The notes under the pieces: generated by a model
Told to the model about the DNA's origin: nothing
Database searches by the model: none
Seen by the model: the letters and a program-made list of their open reading frames with translations, nothing else
Assembly (NCBI GenBank): GCA_005790965.1
Contig: SXTL01000089.1
Location: 1 to 5,134, forward strand
DNA from: Burkholderiales bacterium
GTDB lineage: Bacteria; Pseudomonadota; Gammaproteobacteria; Burkholderiales; Thiobacillaceae
Reading direction: 5' to 3'
Length of the DNA stretch: 5,134 nucleotides
Program-made: the position numbers and the translations under genes
Shown: one piece after another, positions 1 to 5,134 of the stretch
Layout: each line of letters opens with the position of its first letter
How positions within the stretch are numbered: the stretch's first letter is position 1

Positions 1-204
1 GGTTACGGCGCGGCTGGGTTGCCAGACGGGAGCCTCGGTTTTGTGTATCTACCGGCGCTGGCTGGTATCGCTGCCGCCAGCTGGATCACCGCCCCTCTGG
101 GCGCAAAACTCGCCCATCGCCTACCGGTCAAAAAACTCAAGCGCATCTTCGCCCTGCTCCTGTATGCGCTCGGTCTTCGCATGGCCATAGCGCTCCTCTC
201 ATGA
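1..204 (+). CDS. TauE/SafE-family membrane permease, C-terminal fragment
   Basis: The reading frame is open from the first base and ends at TGA 202-204, so only the last 67 residues are present. The family is usually about 250 residues with around eight membrane helices, so roughly three quarters of the protein lies upstream. The fragment reads as the end of a TauE/SafE (formerly DUF81) permease: a Gly-rich turn, a hydrophobic helix (about residues 14-30, VYLPALAGIAAASWITAP), the family's typical PLGAKLAHRLPVKKLKRIFA stretch, and a last hydrophobic helix (RIFALLLYALGLRMAIALL). Members act in the inner membrane and are linked to export or uptake of sulfite, sulfoacetate or other organic anions, but the substrate cannot be read from this piece. 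The stop overlaps the yggS start (ATGA), so it is probably co-transcribed with yggS. The family call is fairly safe; the substrate is unknown. Confidence 0.85.
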   Translation, partial: GYGAAGLPDGSLGFVYLPALAGIAAASWITAPLGAKLAHRLPVKKLKRIFALLLYALGLRMAIALLS

Positions 205-893
205 GTCTATACTCGAACACGCTTTCTAAAATTGAAAAGGCTTGCGAAGAAAGCGGGCGCTCACATTCTAAGCCCGTCCTGATCGCCGTCAGCAAAACGC
301 AACCGGCCGAGCGACTGGCCGAACTGGCGCATCTGGGGCAACGCGATTTTGGCGAAAGCTATGTGCAAGAGGCGTTGCGCAAACGCACGGCACTAGCGGC
401 CCTCGGGTGGGCTGAGCGCGGTCTGATCTGGCACTTTATCGGCCCCATACAGAGCAACAAGACCCGGCTGATCGCCGAGCACTTTGACTGGGTGCACAGC
501 GTGGATCGCCTCAAGATTGCCGAGCGGCTGGCGGCCCAGCGGCCTGCCGGGTTGCCACCCCTGCAGGTCTGCCTAGAGGTCAATATCAGCGCCGAAGCCA
601 GCAAAAGCGGGGTACTGCCGTCTGCCTTGCCTGCTTTGGCGCAGGCTGTCGCAAAACTGCCGCATCTGCACCTGCGCGGGCTGATGGCCATCCCCGCACC
701 GAGCGCCGATCCGGCCTCACAACACGCCGCGTTTCGCCATTTGCGGCAACTTCTGGAACAATTGCGCGCAGCCGGTTTGGATCTGGATGTTTTGTCGATG
801 GGTATGAGTGGCGATCTGGAGGCAGCCATTGCTGAAGGTGCCACGCATCTGCGTATTGGCACGGCCCTTTTTGGAGAACGGGTTTATTCATGA
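201..893 (+). CDS. yggS: YggS/PLPBP family pyridoxal phosphate homeostasis protein
   Basis: This 230-residue protein is the usual length for the family. It folds as a single alanine-racemase-like TIM barrel, binds pyridoxal 5'-phosphate and has no known enzymatic activity. It is thought to buffer free PLP in the cytoplasm and so affect amino acid pools. Visible signatures are the PLP Schiff-base lysine K32 in LIAVSKTQ, FGESYVQE (50-57), WHFIGPIQSNKT (77-88), the NIS..ASKSG segment (128-137), RGLMAIP (159-165), and the phosphate-binding C-terminal part LSMGMSGDLEAAI (198-210) followed by HLRIGTALFG (216-225). The ATG at 201 sits in the ATGA shared with the upstream permease stop. The bases before it (GCGCTCCTCTC) hold no Shine-Dalgarno sequence, so translation probably depends on ribosomes finishing the permease. 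The 3' end overlaps proC by ATGA. Assignment is firm; the biochemical role comes from family knowledge. Confidence 0.97.
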   Translation: MSLYSNTLSKIEKACEESGRSHSKPVLIAVSKTQPAERLAELAHLGQRDFGESYVQEALRKRTALAALGWAERGLIWHFIGPIQSNKTRLIAEHFDWVHSVDRLKIAERLAAQRPAGLPPLQVCLEVNISAEASKSGVLPSALPALAQAVAKLPHLHLRGLMAIPAPSADPASQHAAFRHLRQLLEQLRAAGLDLDVLSMGMSGDLEAAIAEGATHLRIGTALFGERVYS

Positions 894-1687
894 AGATTGG
901 ATTTTTAGGGGGCGGCAATATGGCCGCCGCGATGATCGGTGGCCTGTATCAAGGGCACGCCATCGTGGTAGTCGAGCCCGATGCGGCCAAAGGGACGGCG
1001 CTGGCCGAACGCTACGGCATTGTCGCCGAGACCGCAGCGGCGGGCTTGTTCAATTGCGAGGTCATCGTCCTGGCGGTCAAACCACAACAACTGCATTCCG
1101 CCTTATCCGGATGGCCCAAGCTGCGCCCGGAGCAACTGGTGCTTTCGGTGGCGGCGGGGGTACGCGCTGCCGACATCGCGCGCTGGCTGGGCGGCCATCC
1201 GGCCATCATCCGCGCCATGCCCAATACTCCCGCGCTGGTGGGTGCAGGGATTACCGGCCTCTTTGCCTTACCCTTGGTTTCCAGCGCCCAGCGCAGCGCT
1301 GCCGGCACCCTCCTCGGGGCTGTTGGGCAGGTCGTCTGGGTCGAAGCGGAAGCGCAGATCGACGCCGTCACCGCCATCTCTGGCAGCGGCCCGGCCTATG
1401 TCTTTCTCTGTATCGAGGCGCTTGAAGCCGCCGCCCGCGATTTGGGGCTAGACGCTGACACCGCCAGGCAACTGGCCTTGCACACCTTTCTGGGCGCCGC
1501 CCGACTGGCCGTGGACGAGGCGAGTGATCCGGCTGACTTGCGCGCTCGCGTGACCTCCAAAGGCGGCACCACCGAGCGCGGCGTTGCGGCCCTGGAAGCT
1601 GCCGATGTACGAACTGCCTTCAGGAATGCGGCCCGTGCCGCTGCCGTTCGGGCCAACGAGATGGGCGACCTGTTCGGCAAGGAATAA
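890..1687 (+). CDS. proC: pyrroline-5-carboxylate reductase
   Basis: This 265-residue cytoplasmic enzyme catalyses the last step of proline synthesis, the NAD(P)H-dependent reduction of 1-pyrroline-5-carboxylate to L-proline. The N-terminal Rossmann domain shows the dinucleotide-binding glycines in IGFLGGGNMA (3-12) and the LAVKPQ strand-loop (61-66). RAMPNTPA (108-115) and AISGSGPAYVF (162-172) follow. The C-terminal helical dimerisation domain carries the P5C-binding signature VTSKGGTTERG (221-231). E. coli has Pro where this protein has Lys224; Lys is also seen in other bacterial ProC proteins, so it is not a defect. The ATG overlaps the yggS stop by four bases. A GGAG at 873-876 is present but 13 bases away, farther than ideal. 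yggT follows after 2 bases. The yggS-proC pairing is widely conserved and may couple PLP balance to amino acid synthesis (inference). The gene looks intact. Confidence 0.98.
   Translation: MKIGFLGGGNMAAAMIGGLYQGHAIVVVEPDAAKGTALAERYGIVAETAAAGLFNCEVIVLAVKPQQLHSALSGWPKLRPEQLVLSVAAGVRAADIARWLGGHPAIIRAMPNTPALVGAGITGLFALPLVSSAQRSAAGTLLGAVGQVVWVEAEAQIDAVTAISGSGPAYVFLCIEALEAAARDLGLDADTARQLALHTFLGAARLAVDEASDPADLRARVTSKGGTTERGVAALEAADVRTAFRNAARAAAVRANEMGDLFGKE
1679..1684 (+). promoter_or_regulatory. ribosome binding site of yggT
   Basis: AAGGAA lies in the last codons of proC, five bases before the ATG at 1690. It is the clearest Shine-Dalgarno sequence in the plus-strand operon and supports that ATG as the yggT start. 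It sits at the one plus-strand junction without a stop-start overlap, where independent initiation is most needed. Confidence 0.7.
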
Positions 1688-1689
1688 GT

Positions 1690-2265
1690 ATGCTGACCGA
1701 CGCCCTGCAGTTCCTGATCCACACCCTGTTCGATCTGATCGCCACAGCCTTCTGGTTGCGTTTTTACCTGCAATGGGCCCGGGTACCGTTCCACCACCCC
1801 TTTGCCCAGTTCATCATGCGCGTCACCGATTTCGCCGTACGGCCCTTGCGCCGCGTCATACCGGGGTTGTTTGGCCTCGACTGGAGCAGCCTGCTGCCCT
1901 TCCTGGGCGTGGAAATCCTCGCTGTGGTTTTAAGCGAACTCATTAGCGGCTTCCCCTTCAGCGTTGCCGGTGCGGGTGTGCTGTCCAGCCTGCTATTGCT
2001 GGGCATCGCCGCCGCCCTCCGGTTGGTGTTACAGACCCTGGTTATTTTGGTTATTGGTCAGGCCGTCCTGAGCTGGGTCAGCCCGGTCTCGCCCGCGTCA
2101 GCGCTTTTTCACGCCCTCACGGCACCAATCCTGAACCCGTTGCGGCGCATTATCCCGCCCATCGCCAGCGTCGATTTGTCGCCCATCGCCGCCTTCATCC
2201 TGATTCAACTGGTGCTCATGCTTCCGGTTACCCTGCTGGAACAAAGCGCCCGCGCAATGCTGTGA
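1690..2265 (+). CDS. yggT: YggT family integral membrane protein, two YggT repeats
   Basis: This 191-residue hydrophobic protein of the inner membrane matches the length of the E. coli YggT type. It is a tandem duplication of the YggT unit. The first copy has a helix at about 5-28, then HPFAQFIMRVTDFAVRPLRR (36-55), VIPGLFGLDWSS and a second helix (about 67-86). The second copy has a helix (about 99-128), then LFHALTAPILNPLRRIIPP (139-157), the VDLSPIAAF turn and a last helix (about 165-183). The paired motifs (hydrophobic run, then RPLRR.IP or NPLRRIIP, then a D(W/L)S turn) are easy to align by eye. The molecular function is unknown. Published links are to osmotic stress or ion handling in E. 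coli, and single-repeat relatives occur in cyanobacteria and plastids. It has a good ribosome binding site at 1679-1684. Its TGA overlaps the yggU GTG. The family call is certain; the function is open. Confidence 0.95.
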   Translation: MLTDALQFLIHTLFDLIATAFWLRFYLQWARVPFHHPFAQFIMRVTDFAVRPLRRVIPGLFGLDWSSLLPFLGVEILAVVLSELISGFPFSVAGAGVLSSLLLLGIAAALRLVLQTLVILVIGQAVLSWVSPVSPASALFHALTAPILNPLRRIIPPIASVDLSPIAAFILIQLVLMLPVTLLEQSARAML

Positions 2266-2579
2266 TAGACGCGTTCCCAGTCTGGCTGAAAGCGGCTGGC
2301 GATCAGTCCAGCCTCATAGCGATTCACGCCCAACCGGGCGCCTCGCGGTCAGAGATCGCTGGCGTGCATGGCGAAGCCCTGAAGATCCGCATTCAGGCCC
2401 GCCCCATTGAAGGGGCGGCCAATACCGCCTTGCTGACCTTTCTGGCCAAGCGTCTAGGTATCCCCACTGCCGCACTGGAGTTGATTGCGGGCGAGACCAG
2501 CCGCACCAAGCGCGTGCGCATCCCGCTCGCCGCGAATACCGTCTTGGCTCGGCTTGAGGTACCGCTTAAAGCAGGATGA
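2262..2579 (+). CDS. yggU: DUF167 family protein YggU
   Basis: This 105-residue soluble protein is close to the roughly 96 residues of E. coli YggU. The DUF167 core begins after about 17 residues: LIAIHAQPGASRSEIAG (18-34), then HGEALKIRIQARPIEGAAN (36-54), ALLTFLAKRLGIP (56-68) and LIAGETSRTKRVRI (74-87). This corresponds to the family's QP.AS, V.G.HGD.LK, PP.(D/E)G.AN and G..SR.K blocks. The function is unknown; the small alpha/beta fold is known from structural genomics. I take the GTG at 2262 as start. It forms a GTGA overlap with the yggT stop, no in-frame ATG lies before the core, and the nearest purine-rich GGA (2238-2240) is too far upstream to serve as a Shine-Dalgarno sequence, so initiation is likely coupled to yggT termination. 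Its last four codons and stop lie inside the end of the convergent rng gene. Confidence 0.92.
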   Translation: MIDAFPVWLKAAGDQSSLIAIHAQPGASRSEIAGVHGEALKIRIQARPIEGAANTALLTFLAKRLGIPTAALELIAGETSRTKRVRIPLAANTVLARLEVPLKAG

Positions 2580-4017
2580 TGTCGTATTGCTCTTGTGTAA
2601 ACGCCGTTTCGACCTGGAGCGACACGGGCTTACCGATAAAGTCAGACAACTGCGCAAGGCTTTGCGATTCTTCGTCGAGGAACTGATCAATCACGGTTTG
2701 CCCGGCCAGGATCCGGAACTCGCTGGCACCGAATTGCCGCGATTCACGCAATACAGCGCGCAGGATCTCGTAGCACACCGTCTGCGCGGTCTTGATCTGG
2801 CCGCGTCCCTGGCAGGTCGGACAGGCCTCGCACATCTGCCGCGACAGGCTCTCGCGGGTGCGCTTGCGGGTCATTTCCACCAAACCCAACGCCGAAAAAC
2901 CGCTCATCGTCGTCCGGGTGCGGTCGCGTTCCATGGCGCGACCCAATTCAGTCAGCACGGCCTCGCGATGACTGGCGCTATCCATGTCAATAAAATCGAT
3001 GATGATGATGCCGCCCAGATTGCGGAGCCGCATCTGACGCGCAATGACCTGTGCCGCCTCCAGATTGGTCTTAAAAATGGTCTCGTCGAAGCTCTTTACG
3101 CCGATATAGGCCCCGGTATTGACATCCACCGTGGTCAGCGCCTCGGTTTGGTCAATGATCAGATAACCGCCGGACTTGAGATCGACCCGCCGCGCGAGCG
3201 CCTTTTCGATCTCGTCCTCGACGCCATACAGCTCAAACAGCGGGCGATCGGCACTGTAGTGCGATACCCGGTCATGCAGCTTACTCGTAAAATCTTCGGA
3301 AAAAGCCCGCATGCGTTGATAGGTCTCGCGCGAATCCACCAAAATGCGATCGGTCGCTTCATTGGCAATGTCGCGCAAGGCGCGGTGGGCCAGATCCAGT
3401 TCCTGAAAGATCGGCGCCGGCCCTTCGCTGGTCGCAGCTCGATTGCGGATGGCATCCCATAAGGTGTGCAGATATTCAATGTCCGCCGCAAGCTCGGTGT
3501 TGCTAGCGTCAGCGGCCTGGGTGCGAATGATGAAACCCCGGCCCATCCCCTCCGGAATCAGAGAATCCAGCCGGGCGCGCAGATTGTCTCGCTCGGCCGG
3601 ATCCTCAATCTTCTGCGACACCCCAATCCGCACCTCCTGCGGCAGAAAAACCAAACAACGGCCCGCCAGACTAATCTGGGTCGAGAGCCGCGCCCCCTTA
3701 GTGCCGATTGGGTCCTTGATCACCTGCACCAACAGGCTCTGGCCCTCATGCAGGATCTGTTCGATGGGACGCGGACATTCCTCACAGCGCGCTTCCAGAA
3801 TGTCGCCCACATGCAAGAAGGCGGCGCGCTCCAGGCCAATGTCGAGAAAGGCCGACTGCATCCCCGGTAAAACCCGGCTGACCTTGCCCAGATAGACATT
3901 GCCGGCAATGCCGCGCCCACCGCTACGCTCGATATGCAGTTCCTGGACCGCGCCCAGATGCACCACGGCGACCCGCGTCTCCTGCGGGGTTACATTGATC
4001 AGAATCTCCTCACTCAT
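2566..4017 (-). CDS. rng: ribonuclease G
   Basis: RNase G is a cytoplasmic endoribonuclease of the RNase E/G family that matures the 5' end of 16S rRNA and cleaves some mRNAs, preferring 5'-monophosphorylated AU-rich single strands. At 483 residues it matches the RNase G length (489 in E. coli) and lacks the long degradosome-scaffold tail of RNase E. Visible parts are an RNase G-type N-terminus MSEEILINVTPQETRVAVV; an S1-like RNA-binding region GNVYLGKVSRVLPGMQSAF (39-57); a 5'-sensor/RNase H-like middle; metal-binding catalytic D298 (TTVDVNTGAY) and D341 (IIIIDFIDM), equivalent to RNase E D303 and D346; and the zinc-link CPTC (C399, C402) for dimer formation. I chose the ATG at 4017: the frame stays open 15 codons upstream, but family homology begins here and the codon forms an ATGA with the maf stop. 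The gene looks intact and active. Confidence 0.97.
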   Translation of the reverse strand: MSEEILINVTPQETRVAVVHLGAVQELHIERSGGRGIAGNVYLGKVSRVLPGMQSAFLDIGLERAAFLHVGDILEARCEECPRPIEQILHEGQSLLVQVIKDPIGTKGARLSTQISLAGRCLVFLPQEVRIGVSQKIEDPAERDNLRARLDSLIPEGMGRGFIIRTQAADASNTELAADIEYLHTLWDAIRNRAATSEGPAPIFQELDLAHRALRDIANEATDRILVDSRETYQRMRAFSEDFTSKLHDRVSHYSADRPLFELYGVEDEIEKALARRVDLKSGGYLIIDQTEALTTVDVNTGAYIGVKSFDETIFKTNLEAAQVIARQMRLRNLGGIIIIDFIDMDSASHREAVLTELGRAMERDRTRTTMSGFSALGLVEMTRKRTRESLSRQMCEACPTCQGRGQIKTAQTVCYEILRAVLRESRQFGASEFRILAGQTVIDQFLDEESQSLAQLSDFIGKPVSLQVETAFTQEQYDIILL

Positions 4018-4604
4018 GCTGCGTCCAGCCCGAAATGCCTTAATAGCTGCGCAGTTTCGCACAACGGCAGGCCCATGACACCTGAATAACTGCCACTCAG
4101 ATGGGCAATAAAGGCGGCCGCGCGACCCTGGATTCCGTATCCGCCGGCCTTGTCAAAGGGCTCACCGCTGGCGATATAGGCCGCGATTTCGGCCTCGTCC
4201 AGGCGACGAAAGCGCACCTCGCTTTCCGAGACCCGTTCTTGCAAAACACCCTCACGGATCACGCACACCGCGGTCAAAACGCTGTGCGTGCGTCCGGAAA
4301 AACGCCGCAACCCTTCGGATGCCTCGGCCGCCGATAGGGGCTTGCCGAGGATCTGGCCATCCAGCGTCACGGTCGTATCGGCCGCCAGGAGGGGCCGCGA
4401 CGGCAGACCGCGCGCCCGGCGGGTGGCCTCACCGGCCTCGGCCTTGGCCCGCGCCAGGCGAATCACATAAGGTCGCGCCGCTTCAGCGCCGAGCGGGTCC
4501 TCATTTACCGCCGGATCCGGCAGTAGCACTGCGGGCGCATAGCCAATCTGACGCAGCAACGCCAATCGACGCGGACTTTGCGAGGCCAGATATAGGGTAT
4601 TCAT
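4014..4604 (-). CDS. maf: Maf-type nucleoside triphosphate pyrophosphatase (YhdE subgroup, dTTP/UTP)
   Basis: This 196-residue cytoplasmic enzyme is close to E. coli YhdE (197). Maf proteins hydrolyse non-canonical or excess nucleoside triphosphates to monophosphate and pyrophosphate; the YhdE subgroup acts on dTTP, UTP and modified pyrimidines. Motifs seen are LASQSPRR (6-13, phosphate-binding Ser/Arg), LLAADTTV (72-79, catalytic Asp76), LGKPLS (86-91), FSGRTHSVLTAV (102-113), and the YhdE-like end EPFDKAGGYGIQG (148-160) with SGSYSGVMGLPL (170-181). The two last motifs favour YhdE over the m7GTP-specific YceF subgroup; the substrate is inferred. The ATG at 4604 is chosen because MNTLYLASQSPRR is the normal N-terminus; the frame extends 35 codons further up but those residues are rlmH sequence read out of frame. 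No clear Shine-Dalgarno sequence precedes it. It lies 22 bases after rlmH and overlaps rng by ATGA. Confidence 0.96.
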   Translation of the reverse strand: MNTLYLASQSPRRLALLRQIGYAPAVLLPDPAVNEDPLGAEAARPYVIRLARAKAEAGEATRRARGLPSRPLLAADTTVTLDGQILGKPLSAAEASEGLRRFSGRTHSVLTAVCVIREGVLQERVSESEVRFRRLDEAEIAAYIASGEPFDKAGGYGIQGRAAAFIAHLSGSYSGVMGLPLCETAQLLRHFGLDAA

Positions 4605-4626
4605 AACCGTGCCGTCATGCGTGGCC

Positions 4627-5094
4627 TCATTCGCGATGATAGGGATGACCTGCCAGCAGGCTGGCGGCGCGATACAGTTGTTCGACCAGAAGAACCCGCG
4701 CCAGCGCATGCGGTAGCGTTAATTTGGACAGGGCCAATTTGAGCTCGGCACGCTGCAAGACCTCGGGGCCGTGACCATCGGCACCGCCAATTAGAAGCAA
4801 GGTATCGCGCCCCTCGCGTTGCCAATCGGCAATCCAGTCGGCCAATTGACGCGTGGTTGGCGTCTGGCCGTGTTCATCGAGAGCCACGATCCGCGCACCG
4901 CTTGGACAGCGTTCTAGGAGACGCGTGGCCTCAGCCACCTTAATACGCTCAACAGGCTGGCCGAGACGCTTTTCCGGGCGCACCTCGATCAGATCAAAAC
5001 GCCATTCGCGCGGCAGGCGTTTCTGGTATTCGGCCACGGCGGCATCCGCCCAGCCGGGCAGCCGCTCGCCAATGGTCAGACAGGTGAGTTTCAT
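4627..5094 (-). CDS. rlmH: 23S rRNA (pseudouridine1915-N3)-methyltransferase RlmH
   Basis: RlmH is a SPOUT-class, SAM-dependent methyltransferase that acts as a dimer on assembled 70S ribosomes, methylating pseudouridine 1915 (E. coli numbering) in helix 69 of 23S rRNA. The 155-residue length equals that of the E. coli protein. Visible are the N-terminal MKLTCLTIGERLPGW, an aspartate-containing strand RIVALDEHGQ (68-77), the SAM-binding loop LLIGGADG (100-107), the trefoil-knot segment LSKLTLPHALARVLLVEQLYRA (122-143), and the invariant C-terminal tail HPYHRE (150-155). The E. coli loop is GGPEG, so Ala105-Asp106 is a mild variant. I chose the ATG at 5094 on homology; the frame is open to a GTG near the window edge (13 extra residues) but those do not match the family. 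The preceding 40 bases (5095-5134) show no clear promoter. rsfS would be expected just beyond the edge, from conserved gene order only. Confidence 0.96.
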   Translation of the reverse strand: MKLTCLTIGERLPGWADAAVAEYQKRLPREWRFDLIEVRPEKRLGQPVERIKVAEATRLLERCPSGARIVALDEHGQTPTTRQLADWIADWQREGRDTLLLIGGADGHGPEVLQRAELKLALSKLTLPHALARVLLVEQLYRAASLLAGHPYHRE

Positions 5095-5134
5095 GGCCGT
5101 GCATCTTACCGCCTTGTTGACGGCGCGGTTCACA

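Noticed and set aside
808..1425. Open frame of 205 codons overlapping yggS and proC
   Set aside because: It is an Arg/Gly-rich out-of-frame translation of proC with no family resemblance, while proC is complete in the true frame.
2653..2666. Small inverted repeat CGCAA-GGCT-TTGCG after yggU, considered as a terminator
   Set aside because: The stem has only 5 bp, is followed by ATTCTTCG rather than a T-run, and lies in rng coding sequence. It is too weak to call.
2998..3010. GAT trinucleotide run
   Set aside because: It encodes the run of isoleucines before catalytic D341 of RNase G (IIIIDF), a conserved hydrophobic strand, so it is explained by protein sequence.
2485..3462. Long open frame of 325 codons on the plus strand opposite rng
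   Set aside because: It runs in exact codon register against rng. In this register antisense stops would need TTA, CTA or TCA codons in rng, which are rare in G+C-rich genes, so a long open antisense frame is expected. The translation resembles no family, and rng has all its catalytic motifs.
4018..4062. Fifteen-codon N-terminal extension of rng
   Set aside because: The residues lie inside maf in another frame and do not match RNase G proteins, which start at MSEEILINVTPQE or similar. The ATG at 4017 is the better start.
4652..4665. Inverted repeat GCCAG-CAGG-CTGGC near the end of rlmH
   Set aside because: It is a short stem within conserved coding sequence with no T-run; chance occurrence is likely.
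4605..4709. Thirty-five-codon N-terminal extension of maf
   Set aside because: Most of it is rlmH coding sequence read in another frame. Maf homology begins at the ATG at 4604.
5095..5133. Thirteen-codon N-terminal extension of rlmH from a GTG
   Set aside because: RlmH proteins start at MKL. The ATG at 5094 gives the exact family length of 155 residues.

Overview
The window is a compact stretch of bacterial chromosome with high G+C content and almost no intergenic DNA. It carries two convergent housekeeping gene clusters. Gene content, gene order and near E. coli-length proteins (RNase G, Maf of the YhdE type, RlmH, and the YggS-ProC-YggT-YggU string) point to a proteobacterium. Gammaproteobacteria or a close relative such as Acidithiobacillia is the most likely source. 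I cannot name a genus from the sequence alone.

Plus strand, positions 1-2579: the 3' end of a TauE/SafE-family membrane permease (1-204, cut by the window edge) is followed by yggS (201-893), proC (890-1687), yggT (1690-2265) and yggU (2262-2579). Neighbours overlap by 4 bases at ATGA or GTGA junctions, except proC-yggT, which are 2 bases apart. This looks like one translationally coupled operon. It combines PLP homeostasis (YggS), the last step of proline synthesis (ProC), a small integral membrane protein (YggT) and a small DUF167 protein (YggU).

Minus strand, positions 5094 down to 2566: rlmH (5094-4627), maf (4604-4014) and rng (4017-2566). This is the familiar cluster of ribosome and RNA maintenance genes: a 23S rRNA pseudouridine methyltransferase, a nucleotide house-cleaning pyrophosphatase, and ribonuclease G. 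The genes maf and rng share an ATGA overlap. In many relatives nadD and rsfS lie just upstream of rlmH, but here that position falls beyond the window edge.

The two clusters collide tail to tail: the last codons of yggU and rng overlap by 14 bp, with no room for a terminator between them. I see no RNA gene, insertion sequence, CRISPR array, phage remnant, origin or attachment site. No stretch longer than 40 bases is without a gene. I found no evidence for an undescribed system. The points worth a second look are the permease joined to the yggS operon, the overlapping convergent tails, and the lack of Shine-Dalgarno sequences at several coupled starts.
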